Below, piece after piece: positions 50,901 to 63,776 of a DNA stretch of 64,000 nucleotides. Source of the DNA: Aristolochia californica (lineage: Eukaryota; Streptophyta; Magnoliopsida; Piperales; Aristolochiaceae); contig JARWKL010000001.1 of NCBI GenBank assembly GCA_029961685.1, positions 24,192,295 through 24,256,294 of the forward strand, read 5' to 3'. Numbering within the stretch: position 1 is the stretch's first letter; the number at the start of each line of letters is the position of its first letter. The translations under genes were made by a program, and so were the position numbers. The notes below the pieces were generated by a model. It worked only from the letters and a program-made list of their open reading frames with translations. It did no database searches and had not been told where the DNA came from.

Positions 50901-53900
50901 AAGTTTTGATTTACGAAAAAAGTGTACATCTAAAATGAAAATTTATAGTGTAAAAATGTAGAGTGAGATAATTCCAAAGAGTTTCTGTAATTTTTAGGTA
51001 TTCTAAGGTCTTTTTAGTTTTTAAATTTCAGGTTTAGCAATCGTCGGGAAAAAGGGGGAAGGAGGGGTTTTTAACTGAGTAGTGACTCCCAATCCATAAG
51101 TCATTTCTTAAGGTAATATAGCCCGTTACGCATGATTAATCAGTTTACAATCATCTATGATCGTTGGGTCAACTTTTTGAAGACGGCCAAAATAATGGTT
51201 TATTCGACTCGGGTAAGTATCCCACCGCAAGTTCATTTGAGAATTTAATGAGCGTTTGTTATTCTCTTCAAAAGCTTCGGATCCATAGGTGATTTGCATC
51301 TTTAACATGTTTAAAACATGCATATCCAGTTTTTAAGCATGTGTGAAGGAAATCTCTTTCTTATAAAATTCCAATCTGTTAGGGTTGAACTAGTGGAATT
51401 TCCCAAACTTGGACAACAAAACTTTTGTGTTCATTTGTGGTGTGTGAATCAATTTTCTTTACTTACATTTGTTATTGTTTTAAATTTTTAACTCCAAAAT
51501 TTTCATTTTGTTGTGATCTGTTTGCCTTTTATGTTTACGGGATGAAGGGAGAACGAAAACTCAAAGTTTTTTTTTAAGAAAAAAGAGAACATCTAGAATG
51601 AAAATGCTCATTGCACAAATGTACAGAGAGATAATTCCAAAGAGTTTCTGTAATTTTTAGGGATTGTAAGCTCTTCTTAGTTTTTATATATCAGGTTTTG
51701 CAATCGTCGGGAAAAAGGGGGAGGCAGGGATTTTAACTGAGTCCTGACTCCCAATCCATAAGTCATTTCTTAGGGTAATATAGCCCGTTACACATGATAA
51801 ATCACTTTACAATCATCCATGATCGTTGGGTCAGCTTTTTGTAGATGGGCAAAATAATGGTTTGTTTGACTCGGGTGAATATCCCACCGCACGCTCACTT
51901 GAGAATTTAATGAGCGTTTGTTATTCTCTTCAAAAGTTTTGGATCCATAGATGATTTGCATCTTTAACAAGTTTCAAACATGCAAATCCATTTTTTAAGC
52001 ATGTGTAGAGGAATTCTCTTTCTTATATAATTCCAAGCTGTTGGGGTTGAACTAGTGGAATTTCCCAAACTTGGACAACAAAACTTTTATATTCATTTGT
52101 GGTGTGTGAATAAGTTTTCTTTACCTACATTTGTTATTGTTTTAAATTTTTTTCGTACAAGAACGCTAAAATTATCATTTCGTTGTGATCTATTTGCCTT
52201 TTTGGTTTACGGGATGAAGGGAGAGCGAAAACTCAAAGTTTTGATTTATGAAAAAAGTGTACATCTAAAATGCAAATGCACAGTGCACAAATGTAGAGCG
52301 AGATAATTCCATAGAGTTTCTGTAATTTTTAGAGATTCTAAGGTCTTTATAGTTTTTATATATCAGGTTTTGCAATCGTCGGGAAAAAGGGGGCAGCAGG
52401 GATTTTTAACTGAGTGTTGGCTCCCAATCCATAAGTCATTTCTTTGGGTAATATAGCCCATTACGTATGATAAATCACTTTACAATCATCTTTGATCGTT
52501 GGCTCAGTTTTTTGTAGATGGGCAAAATAATGGCTTGTTTGACTCGGGTAAATATCCCACCGCACGTTCACTTGAGAATTTAATGAGAGTTTGTTATTCT
52601 CTTTAACATGTTTAAAACATGCATATCCATTTTTAAAGCATGTGTGGAGGAAATCTCTTTCTTATAAAATTCCAAGCTCTTAGGGTTGAACTAGTGGAAT
52701 TTCCCAAACTTGGACAAAAAAACTTTTGTGTTCATTTGTGGTGTGTGAATAAATATTGTTTACTTACATTTGTTATTGTTTTAAATTTTTTAACTCCAAA
52801 ATTTTCATTTTGTTGTGATCTATTTGCCTTTTTGGTTTACGGGATGAAGTGAGAGTGAAAACTCAAAGTTTTGTTTTAAGAAAAAAGAGTACATCTAGAA
52901 TGTAAATGTACAATGCACAAATGTAGAGAAAGATAATTCCAAAGAGTTTCTGTAATTTTTAGGGATCGTAAGCTCTTCTTAGTTTTTATTTATCAGGTTT
53001 TGCAATCGTCGGGAAAAAGGGGGAGGTAGGGATTTTTAACTGAGTCTTGACTCCCAATCCAATAGTCATTTCTTAGGGTAATATAGCCCGTTACACATGG
53101 TAAATCACTTTACAATCATCTATGATCGTTGGGTTAGCTTTTTGTAGATGGGTAAAATAATGGCTTGTTTCACTGGGTTAAATATCCCACCGTACGTTCA
53201 CTTGAGAATTTAATGAGCGTTTGTTATTCTCTTCAAAAATTTTGGATCCGAAGGTGATTTTCATCTTAAATATGTTTAAAAAATGCATATCCATTTTTAA
53301 AGCATGTGTGGAGGAAATCTCTTTCTGATAAAATTCCAAGCAGTTAGGGTTGAACTAGTGGAATTTCCCAAACTTGGACAAGAAAACTTTTGTTTTCATT
53401 TGTCGTTTGTGAATAAATTTTCTTTACTTACATTTGTTATTTTTTTAAATTTTATCAGTACGTGAACTCTAAAATTTTCATTTTATTGTGATAATTTGTC
53501 TTTTTGGTTTACGGGATGAAGGGAGAGCGAAAACTCAAAGTTTTGATTTATGGAAAGAGTGTTCATCTAAAATTAAAATACACAGTGCACAAATGTAGAG
53601 TGAGATAATTCCAAAGAGTTTCTGTAATTTTTAGGGATTCTAAGGTCTTTTTAGTTTTTGTATATCTGGTTTTGCAATCGTCGGGAAAAAGGCGGAAGCA
53701 GGGATTTTTAACAGAGTGTTGACTCCCAATCCATAAGTCATTTCTTAGGGTAATATAGCCCGTTACACATGATAAATCACTTTACAATCATCTATGAACG
53801 TTGGGTCAACTTTTTGAAGACGGGCAAAATAAGGGCATGTTTGACTCGGGTAAATATCCCACCGCACGTTCATTTGAGAATTTAATGAACGTTTGTTATT

Positions 53901-56900
53901 CTCTTCAAAAGCTTCGGTTCCATAGGTGATTTGCATCTTTAAGATGTTTAAAACATGCATATCCAGTTTTTAAGGATGTGTGGAGGAAATCTCTTTCTTA
54001 TAAAATTCCAATCTGGTAGGGTTGAACTAGTGGAATTTCCCAAACTTGGACAACAAAAATTTTGTGTTCATTTGTTTTGTGTGAATAAATTTTCTTTACT
54101 TACATTTGTTATTGTTTTAAATTTTTAACTCCAAAATTTTCATTTTGTTGTGATCTGTTTGCCTTTTATGTTTACGGGATGAAGGGAGAGCAAAAACTCA
54201 AAGTTTTGTTTTAAGAAAAAAGAGTACATCTAGAATGGAAATGCTCAATGCACAAATGTAGAGAGAGATAACTCCAAAGAGATTCTCTAATTTTTAGGGA
54301 TTGTAAGCTCTTACTTAGTTTTTATATATCAGGTTTTGCAATCGTCGGGAAAAAGGGGGAGGCAGGGATTTTTAACTGAGTCTTGACTCCCAATCCATAA
54401 GTCATTTCTTAGGGTAATATAGCCCGTTACACTTGATAAATCACTTTACAATCATCTTTGATCATTGGGTCAACTTTTTGTAGACGGCCAAAATAATGGC
54501 TTATTTGAGTCGGGTAGATATCCCATCGCACATTCACTTGAGAATTTAATGAGAGTTTGTTATTCTCTTCAAAAGCTTTGGATCCATAGGTGATTTGCAT
54601 CTTCAACATGTTTAAAACATGCATATCCATTTTTAAAGCATGTGTGAAGGAAATCTCTTTGTTATGAAATTCCAAGTTGTTAGGGTTTAACTAGTGGAAT
54701 TTCCCAAACTTGGACAACAAAACTTTTGTGTTCATTTGTGGTGGGTGAATAAATTTTCTTTACATACATTTGTTATTGTTTTAAATTTTTTAACTCCAAA
54801 ATTTTCTTTTTGTTGCAATCTATTTGCCTTTTTGGTTTACGGGATGAAGGGAGAACGAAAACTCAAAGTTTTGTTTTAAGAAAAAAGAGTATATCTAGAA
54901 TGGAAATGCGCGATGCACAAATATAGACAGAGATAATTCCAAAGAGTTTCTATAATTTTTAGGGATTGTAACCTCTTCAATGTTTTTATATATCAGGTTT
55001 TGCAATCGTCGGGAAAAAGGGGGAGGCGGGGATTTTTAACCGAGTCTTGACTCCCAATCCATAAGTCATTTCTTAGGGTAATATAGCTTGTTACGCATGA
55101 TAAATCACTTTACAATCATCTATGATCGTTGGGTCAGCTTTTTGTAGATGGGCAAAATAATGGCTTGTTTGAGTTGAGTAAATATCCCACCCCACGTTCA
55201 CTTGAGATTTTAATGAGCGTTTGTTATTCTCTTCAAAAGCTTTGGATCCATAGGTGATTTGCATCTTTAACATGTTTCAAATATGCAAATCCATTTTTTA
55301 AGCATGTGTGGAGGAAATCTCTTTCTTATAAAATTCCAAGCTGTTAGGGTTGAACTAGTGGAATTTCCCAAACTTGGACAACGAAACTTTTGTATTCATT
55401 GGTGGTGTGTGAATAAAAATTGTTTACTTACATTTGTTATTGTTTGAAATTTTTTCCGTACATGAACTCTAAACTTTGTATTTTGTTGTGATCTATTTGC
55501 CTTTTTGGTTTACGGGATAAAGGGAGAGCGAAAACTCAAAGTTTTGATTTATGAAAAGTGTGTACTTCTAAAATGAAAATACACAGTGCACAAATGTAAA
55601 GAGAGATAATTCCAAAGAGTTTCTGTAATTTTTAGGGATTCTAAAGTCTTTCTAGTTTTTATATATTCGGTTTTGCAATCGTCGGGAAAAAGGGGGAAGC
55701 AGGGATTTTTAACTGAGTGTTGACTCCAAATCCATAAGTCATTTCTTATGGTAATATAGCCTGTTACGCATGATAAATCACTTTACAATCATCTATGATC
55801 GTTGGGTCATCTTTTTGTAGATGGGCAAAATAATGGGTTGTCTTACTCGGGTAAATATCCCACCGCACGTTCACTTGAGAATTTAATGAGTGTTTGTGAT
55901 TCTCTTCAAAAGCTTTAGATCCATAGGTGATTTGCATCTTTAACATGTTTAAAACATGCATATCCATTTTTTAAGCATGTGTGGAGGAAATCTCTTTCTT
56001 ATAAAATTCCAAGCTGTTAGGGTTGAACTAGTGGAATTTCCCAAACTTGGACAACAAAACTTTTGTATTCATTTATGGTGTGTGAATAAATTTTTTTTAC
56101 TTACATTTGTTATTGTTTTTAATTTTTTCCGTACATGAACTCCAAAATTTTCTTTTTGTTGTGATCTATTCGCCTTTTTTGGTTTACGGGATGAAGGGAG
56201 AGCGAAAACTCAAAGTTTTGATTTATGAAAAAAGTGTACATCTAAAATGAAAATGCACAGTGCACAAATGTAGAATGAGATAATTCCAAAGAGTTTCTTT
56301 AATTTTTAGGGATTCTAAGGTCTTTTTAGTTTTTAAATATCAGGTTTAGCAATCGTCGGGAAAAAGGGGGAAGGAGGGATTTTTAACTGAGTGTTGACTC
56401 CCAATCCATAAGTCTTTTCTTAGGGTAATATAGCCCATTACGCATGATAAATCACTTTACAATCATTTATGATCGTTAGGTCAGCGTTTTGTAGACGGGC
56501 AAAATAATGGCTTGTTTGACTCGGGTAAATATCCCACCGCACATTCATTTGAGAATTTAATGAGCATTTGTTATTCTTTTCAAAAGCTTTGGATCCTTAG
56601 GTGATTTGCATCTTTAAGTTGTTTAAAACATGCATATCCAGTTTTTAAGCATGTGTGGAGGAAATCTCTTTCTTATAAAATTCCAATCTGTAAGGGTTGA
56701 ACTTGTGGAATTTCCCAAACTTGGATAACAAAACTTTTGTGTTCATTTGTTGTGTGTGAATAAATTTTCATTACTTGACATTTGTTATTGTTTGAAATTT
56801 TGAACTCCTAAATTTTCATTTTGTTGTGATCTGTTTGACTTTTATGTTTACGGGATGAAGGGAGAGCGAAAACTCAAAGTTTTGTTTTATGAAAAAAGAG

Positions 56901-57923
56901 TACATCTAGAATGGAAGTGCTCAATGCACAAATGTAGAGAGAGATAATTCCAAAGATTTTCTATAATTTTTAGGGATTGTATGCTCCTCTTAGTTTTTCT
57001 ATAACAGGTTTAGCAATTGTCGCGAAAAAGGGGGTGGGAGGGATTTTTAACTGAGTCTTGACTCCCAATCCGTAAGTCATTTGTTAGGGTAATATAGCCC
57101 GTTACGTTTGATGAATCGCTTTACAATCATCCATGATCGTTGGGTCAGCTTTTTGTTGATGGGCAAAATAATGGCTTGTTTGACTCGGGTAAATATCCCA
57201 CCGCACGTTCACTTGAGAATTTAATGAGCGTTTGTTATTCTCTTCAAAACCTTTGGATCCATAGGTGATTTGCATCTTTAACAAGTTTCAAACGTTCAAA
57301 TCCATTTTTTAAGCATGTGTGGAGGAAATCTCTTTCTTATAAAATTCCAAGCTGTTAGATTTGAACTAGAGGAATTTCCCAAAGTTGGACAACAAAACTT
57401 TTATATTCATTTGTGGTGTGTGAATAAATTTTATTTACTTACATTTTTTATTGTTTTAAATTTTTTCGTTACATGAACTCTAAAATTTTCGTTTCGTTGT
57501 GATCTATTTGCCTTTTTGGTTTACGGGATGAAGGGAGAGCGAAAACTCAAAGTTTTGATTTATGAGAAAAGTGTACATCTAAAATGAAAATACACAGTGC
57601 ACAAATGTAGAGCGAGATAATACCAATGAGTTTCTGAAATTTTTAGGGATTATAAGATCTTTATAGTTTTTATATATCAGGTTTTGAAATCGTCGGGAAA
57701 AAGGGGGCAGCAGGGATTTTTAACTGAGTGTTGACTCCCAATCCATAAGTCATTTCTTAGGGTAATATAGCCTGTTACGCATGATAAATCACTTTACAAT
57801 CATCTATGATCGTTGAGTTAGCTTTTTGTAGATGGGCAAAATATGGCCTTGTTTGACTCGGGTAAATATCCTACCGCACGTTCACTTGAGAATTTAATGA
57901 GCATTCTTTGTTCTCTTCAAAAG

Positions 57924-58085
57924 CTTTGGATCCATAGGTGATTTGGATCTTTAACATGTTTAAAACAGTCATATCCATTTTTAAAGTATGTGTGGAGGAA
58001 ATCTCTTTGGATCCTTAGGTGATTTGCATCTTTAAGATGTTTAAAACATGCATATCCAGTTTTTAAGCATGTGTGGAGGAAATCT
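57924..58085 (+). repeat. 81-bp tandem partial duplication within one unit
   Basis: CTTTGGATCC occurs at 57,924 and again at 58,005, so the dyad-cluster segment appears twice in a row. The two copies are not identical. The second has GGATCCTTAGG, TTTAAGATG and ATATCCAGTTTTTAAGC, which match unit 56,438 (near 56,585-56,660), not the first copy. The join lies where CTCTTT meets CTTTGG. This explains the 745-bp spacing and suggests an exchange between misaligned units rather than simple slippage. Confidence 0.85.
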
Positions 58086-59182
58086 CTTTCTTATAAAATT
58101 CCAATCTGTTAGGGTTGAACTAGTGGAATTTCCAAAACTTGGACAACAAAACTTTTGTGTTCATTTGTGGTGTGTGAATAAATTTTCTTTACTTACATTT
58201 GTTACTGTTTTAAATTTTCTAACTCCAAAATTTTCATTTTGTTGTGATCTATTTGCCTTTTTGGTTTTCTGCATGAAGGGAGAGCGAAAACTCAAAGTTT
58301 TCTTTTAAGAAAAAAGAGTACATCTAGAAAGGAAATGCACAATGCACAAATGTAGAGAGAGATAATTCCAAAGAGTTTCTGTAATTTTCAGGGATTGTAA
58401 GCTCTTCTTAGTTTTTATATATCAGGTTTTGCAATCGTCGGGAAAAAGGGGGAGGCAGGCATTTTTCGTTGAGTCTTGACCCCCAATCCATAAGTCATTT
58501 CTTAGGGTAACATAGCCCGTTACACATGATAAATCACTTTACAATCATCTATGATTATTGGGAAAGCTTTTTGTCGATGGGCAAAATAATGGCTTGTTTG
58601 ACTCAGGTAAATATCCCACCGCACGTTCACTCGAGAATTTAATGAGCGTTTGTTATTCTCTTCAAAAGCTTTGGATCCTTAGGTGATTTTCATCTTTAAC
58701 ATGTTTAAAACATGCATATCCATTTTTAAAGCATGTGTGGAGGAAATCTCTTTCTTATAAAATTCCAAGCTGTTAGGGTTGAACTAGTGGAATTTCCCAA
58801 ACTTGAACAACAAAACTTTTGTGTTCATTTGTGGTGTGTGAATAAATTTTCATTACTTACATTTGTTATTGTTTTAAATTTTTTAACTCCAAAATTTTCA
58901 TTTTGTTGTGATCTATTTGCCTTTTTGGTATATGGAATCATGGGATCGCAAAAACTCAAAGTTTTGTTTTAAGAAAAAAGAGTACATCTAGAATGGAAAT
59001 GAACAATGCACAATTGTAGAGAGAGATAATTCGAAAGAGTTTCTGTAATTTTTTAGGATTGTAAGCTCTTCTTAGTTTCTATATATCAGGATTTGCAATC
59101 GTCTGGAAAAAGGGGGAGGCAAGGAATTTTAGCTGAGTCTTGACTCCCAATCCATAATCATTTCCTAGGGTAATATAGCCCA

Positions 59183-59845
59183 TTACGCATGATAAATCAC
59201 TTTACAATCATCAATGATCATTGCGTCAGCTTTTTGTAGATGGGCAAAATAATGGCTTGTTTGACACGGGTAAATATCCCACCGCACATTCACTTGAGAA
59301 TTTAATGTGCGTTTGTTATTCACTTGAAAAGCTTTGGATCCATAGGTGATTTTCAACTTTAACATGTTTAAAACATACATATCCATTTTTACAGCATGTG
59401 TGGAGGAAATCTCTTTCTTTTAAAATTCCAAGCTATTAGGGTTGAACAAGTGGAATTTCCCAAACTTGGACAACAAAACTTTTGTGTTCAATTTTGGTTT
59501 GTGAATAAATTTTCTTTACTTACTTTTTTATTGTTTTAATTTTTTTAACTCCAAAATTTTCATTTTGTTGTGATCTATTTGCCTTTTTGGTTTACGGGAT
59601 CAAGGGAGAGCGAAAACTCAAGGTTTTGATTTATGAAAGAAATGCACATCTAAAACTAAAATGCAAAGTGCACAAATGTAGAGCGAGATTATTCCAAAGA
59701 GTTTCTATAATTTTTAGGGATTCTAAGGTCTTTTTAGTTTTTATATATCAAGTTTTGCAATCGTCGGGAAAAAGGGGGAATCAGGGATTTTTAACTGAGT
59801 GTTGACTCCCAATCCATAAGTCATTTCTTAGGGTAATATAGCTTG
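59183..59845 (+). repeat. Reference unit, Y-S type (recombinant combination)
   Basis: The short spacer TTTTTTAACTCC (near 59,545) is combined with a Y block (GGTTTTGATTTATGAAAG, no XbaI site, GAGCGAGATTATTCC). It sits inside an otherwise X-S run, so it is either a gene-conversion patch or an inserted older unit. Confidence 0.75.
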
Positions 59846-61577
59846 TTACGCATGATAAATCACTTTACAATTGTCTATGATCGGTGGGTCAGGTTTTTGT
59901 AGATGGTAAAAATAATGGCCTGTTTGACTCGGGAAAATATCCCACCTCACGTTCACTTGAGAATTTAATGAGCATTTGTTATTCTCTTCAAAAGCTTTCG
60001 ATCCATAGGTGATTTGCATCTTTAACATGTTTAAAACATGCATATCCATTTTTAAAGCATTTGTGGAGGAAATCTTTTTCTTATAAAATTCCAAGTTGTT
60101 AGGGTTGAACTAGTGGAATTTCCCAAACTTGGACAACAAAACTTTTGTGTTCATTTGTGGTGTGTGAATAAATTTTCTTTACTTACATTTGTTACTGTTT
60201 TAAATTTATTAACTCCAAAATTTTCATTTTGTTGTTATCTATTTGCCTTTTCGGTTTACGGGATGAAGGGAGAGCGAAAACTCAACGTTTTCTTTTAAGA
60301 AAAAAGAGTACATCTAGAATGGAAATGCACAATGCACAAATGTAGAGAGAGATAATTCCAAAGAGTTTCTGTAATTTTTAGGGATTTTAAGCTCTTCTTA
60401 GTTTTTATATATCAGCTTTTGCAATCGTCGGGAAAAAGGGGCAGGCAGGGATTTTTAACTAAGTCTTGACTCCCAATCCATAAGTCATTACTGAGGGTGA
60501 TATAGCCCGTTACGCATGATAAATCACTTTGCAATCATCTATGATCGTTGGGTCAACTTTTTGTAGATGGGAAAAATAATGGGTTGTTTGACTCGGGTAA
60601 ATATCCCACCGCACGTTCACTCTAGAATTTAATGAGCATTTGTTATTCTCTTCAAAATCTTTGGATCCATAGGTGATTTGCATCTTTAACATATTTAAAA
60701 CTTGCATATCCATTTTTAAAGCTTGTGTGGAGGAAATCTCATTCTTATAAAATTCCAAGCTGTTAGGGTTGATATAGTGGAATTTCCCAAACTTGGACAA
60801 CAAAACTTTTGGGTTCATTTGTGGTGTGTGAATAAATTTTCTTTTATTACATTTGTTGTTGTTATAAATTTTTTAACTCCAAAATTTTCATTTTGTTGTG
60901 ATCTTTTTGCGTTTTTGGTTTATGGGAGGAAGGGAGAGCGAAAAACTCAAAGTTTTGATTAAGAAAAAAGAGTACATCTATAATGGAAATTCACAATGCA
61001 CAAATGTAGAGAGAGATAATTCCAAAGAGTTTCTATAATTTTTAGGGATTGTACGCTCTACTTTGTTTTTATATATCAGATTTTGCAGTCGTCAGGAAAA
61101 AGGGGGAGGCAGGGATTTTTTTCTGAGTCTTGACTCCCAATCCATAGGTCATTTCTTAGGGTAATACAGCCCGTTACGCATGATAAATCACTTTACAATC
61201 ATCTATGATCGTTGGGTCAGCTTTTTGTAGATGGCAAAAATAATGGCTTGTTTGACTCGGTTAAATTTCCCACCGCACGTTCACTTGAGAATTTTATGAG
61301 CGTTTGTTATTCTCTTCAAAAGCTTCGGATCCATAGGTGATTTGCATATTTAACCTGTTCAAAACATGCATATGCATTTTTAAAGCAAGTGAGGAAATCT
61401 ATTTTTGATAAAATTCCAAGCTATTAGGGTTGAACTAGTGGAATTTCCCAAACTTGGACAACAAAACTTTTGTGTTCATTTGTGGTGTGTGAATAAATTT
61501 TCTTTACTTACATTTGTTATTGTTTTAAAACTTTTAACTCCAAAATTTTCATTTTGTGGTGATCTATTTGCCTTTTG

Positions 61578-61596
61578 TGTTTACGGGAGCGAAAAC
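61578..61596 (+). other. 10-bp deletion at GGGA repeats
   Basis: TTTACGGGAGCGAAAAC replaces TTTACGGGATGAAGGGAGAGCG..., losing 10 bp between G-rich direct repeats. With a 3-bp loss near 61,387 (AAGCAAGTGAGGAAATC) it explains the 651-bp spacing. Confidence 0.8.
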
Positions 61597-62667
61597 TCAA
61601 AGTTTTGTTTTAAGACAAAAGAGTACATCTAGAATGGAAATGAACAATGAACAAATGTTGAGACAGATAATTCGAAAGAGTTTCTGTAATTTTTAGGGAT
61701 TGTAAGCTCTTCTTAGTTTTTATATATCAGGTTTTGCAATCGTCAGGAAAAAGGGGGATGCAGGGATTTTTAACTGAGTCTTAACACCCAATCCATAATT
61801 CATTTCTTACGGTAATATAGCCCATTATGCATGATTAATAATTTTACAATCATCTATGATCGTTGGGTCAGCTTTTTGTAGATGGGCAAAATAATGGCTT
61901 GTTTGACTCGGGTAAATATCCCACCGTACGTTCACTTGTGAATTTAATGAGCGTTTGTTGTTGTCTTCAAAAGCTTTGGATCCATAGGTCATTTGCATCT
62001 TTAACATGTTTAACTCATGCATATCCATTTTTAAAGCATATGTGGAGGAAATCTCTTTCTTATAAATTCCAAGCTGTTAGGGTTGAACTAGTGGAATTTC
62101 CCAAACTTGGACAACCAAAATTTTGTGTTCATTTGTGGTGTGTGAAAAAATTTTCTTTACTTACTTTTGTTATTTTTAAAAAAATTTTAACTCCTAAATT
62201 TTCATTTTGTTGTGATCTATTTGCCTTTTTGGTTTACGAAATGAAGGGAGAGCGAAAACTCAAAGTTTTGTTTTAAGAAAAAAGAGTACATCTAGATTGG
62301 AAATGCACAGTGCACAAATGTAGAGAGAGATAATTCCAAAGAGTTTCTGTAATTGTGTGGGATTGTAAGCTTTTTTTAGTTTTTATATATCAGGTTTTAC
62401 AATCGTCGGGAAAAAGGGGGAAGTAGGGATTTGTAACTGAGTGTTGACACCCAATCCATAACTCATTTCTTAGGGTAATATAGCCCATTACGCATGATAA
62501 ATAACTTTACAATCATCTATGATCGTTGGGTCAGCTTTTTGTAGATGGGAAAAATAATGGCTTGTTTGACTCGGGTAAATATCCCACTTCACGTTCACTT
62601 GATAATTTAATGAGCGTTTGTTATTCTCTTCAAAAGCTTTGGATCCATAGGTGATTTGCATCTTTAA

Positions 62668-62704
62668 CATGTTTAAAACATGCATATCCATTTTTAAAGC
62701 ATGT
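62668..62704 (+). other. Overlapping dyad cluster (representative copy)
   Basis: CATGTTT-A-AAACATG (62,668-62,682) is a perfect 7-bp inverted repeat with a 1-nt centre. It overlaps ACATGC...GCATGT (62,678-62,683 with 62,699-62,704), 6-bp arms around 15 nt. In the alternative form the centre becomes C (CATGTTTCAAACATG) and the neighbouring sequence changes to CAAATCC, yet both pairs of arms are kept. The cluster lies 180-217 bp after the anchor in most units. Confidence 0.75.
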
Positions 62705-62916
62705 GTGGAGGAAATATCTTTCTTACAAAATTCCAAGCTGTTAGGGTTGAACATGTGGAATTTCCCAAACTTGGAAAAAAAACTTTTGTGTTCATTTGTG
62801 GTGTGTGAATAAATTTTTTTACTTACAATAGTTATTGTTTTAAATTTTTTAACTCCAAAATTTTCTTTTTGTTGTGATCTATTTGCCTTTTTGGTTTACG
62901 GGATGAAGGGAGAGCG

Positions 62917-62931
62917 AAAACTCAAAGTTTT
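62917..62931 (+). other. AAAACT-CAA-AGTTTT dyad (representative copy)
   Basis: A perfect 6-bp inverted repeat with a 3-nt centre lies 429 bp after the anchor, just before the X/Y block. It is kept in most units, with occasional single-base changes such as AACTCGAAG or AACTCAAGG. Confidence 0.7.
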
Positions 62932-63764
62932 GTTTTAAGAAAAAAGGTTACATTTAGAATGGAAATGCACAATGCACAAATGTAGAGAGAGATAATTCAA
63001 AAGAGTTTCTGTAATTTTTAGGGATTGTAAGGTCTTCTTAGTTTTAATATATCAGGTTTTGCAATCGTCCGGAAAAAGGGGGAGGCAGGGATTTTTAACT
63101 AAGTCTTGACTCCCAATCCATCAGTCATTTCTTAGAGTAATATAGCCCGTTACGCCTGGTAAATCACTTTACAATCATCTATGATCGTTGGGTCAGCTTT
63201 TTGTAAATGGGCAAAATATTGCCTTGTTTGACTCGGGTAAATATCCCACTGCACGTTCACTTGAGAATTTAATGAGCGTTTGTTATTGTCTTCAAAAGCT
63301 TTGGATCCATAGGTCATTTGCGTCTTTAACATGTTTAAAACTTGCCTATCCATTTTTAAAGCATGTGTGGTGGAAATCTCTTTCTTATAAAATTCCAAGC
63401 CATTAGAGTTGAACTTGTGGAATTTCCCAAACTTGGAAAACAAAACTTTTGTGTTCATTTGTAGTGTGTGAATAAATTTTATTTACTTACATTAGTTATT
63501 GTTTTAAATTTTTTAACTCCGAAACTTTCATTTTGCTGTGCTCTATTTGCCTTTTTGGTTTACGGGATGAAGGGAGAGCGAAAACTCAAAGTTTTGTTTT
63601 AAGAAAAAAGGGTCCATCTAGAATGGACATGCACAATGCCCAAATGTGGAGAGAGATAATTCGAAAGAGTTTCTGTAATTTTTAAGGATTGTAAGGTCTT
63701 CTTTGTTTTTATATATCAGCTTTTGCAATCGTCGTGAAAACGGGGGAGGCAGGGATTTTTAACT

Positions 63765-63776
63765 GAGTCTTGACTC
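63765..63776 (+). other. GAGTC-TT-GACTC dyad (representative copy)
   Basis: A perfect 5-bp inverted repeat with a 2-nt centre, directly after the G-rich run. Many Y-associated units read GAGTGTTGACTC instead, keeping only 4-bp arms. It contains TTGACTC, which resembles a plant W-box core and a bZIP half-site; this is too short to be meaningful alone. Confidence 0.6.

Larger units (their letters stand above)
41248..58004 (+). repeat. Zone 8: patchwork of short higher-order repeats
   Basis: Anchors lie at 41,248, 41,911, 42,583, 43,254, 43,917, 44,589, 45,262, 45,935, 46,596, 47,226, 47,863, 48,435, 49,107, 49,780, 50,453, 51,126, 51,788, 52,461, 53,091, 53,763, 54,427, 55,091, 55,764, 56,438, 57,102 and 57,775. 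Recognisable unit alleles recur in changing order: D (34-bp deletion; 46,596 and 52,461), CCCACCCCAC-type (43,917, 47,226, 55,091), GGATCCAAAGG-type (44,589, 49,780), TTTTTGAAGACGG-type (41,248, 51,126, 53,763) and CAAGTTTCAAAC-type (41,911, 51,788, 57,102). No single fixed higher-order period covers the zone. Confidence 0.82.
62488..63149 (+). repeat. Reference unit, X-S type
   Basis: Short form with TTTTTTAACTCC near 62,845; X block with GTTTTGTTTTAAGAAAAAAG and GAGAGAGATAATT. In this copy the XbaI site is lost (ACATTTAGAATGG). It carries the full dyad set, HindIII/BamHI sites (AAGCTTTGGATCC), and a long minus-strand frame. It is close to the common form of the last 6 kb. Confidence 0.85.

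Noticed and set aside
61863..62276. The longest open frame (137 codons, plus strand)
   Set aside because: It is two normally separate satellite frames fused because a 1-bp deletion (near 62,066) brought an upstream reading frame into register with the usual MCGGNLF-type frame. It is chance, not a new gene.
63765..63776. W-box or bZIP-binding promoter element (TTGACTC / TGACTC)
   Set aside because: A 6-7 bp match in a repeat with no gene to regulate has no support beyond chance.
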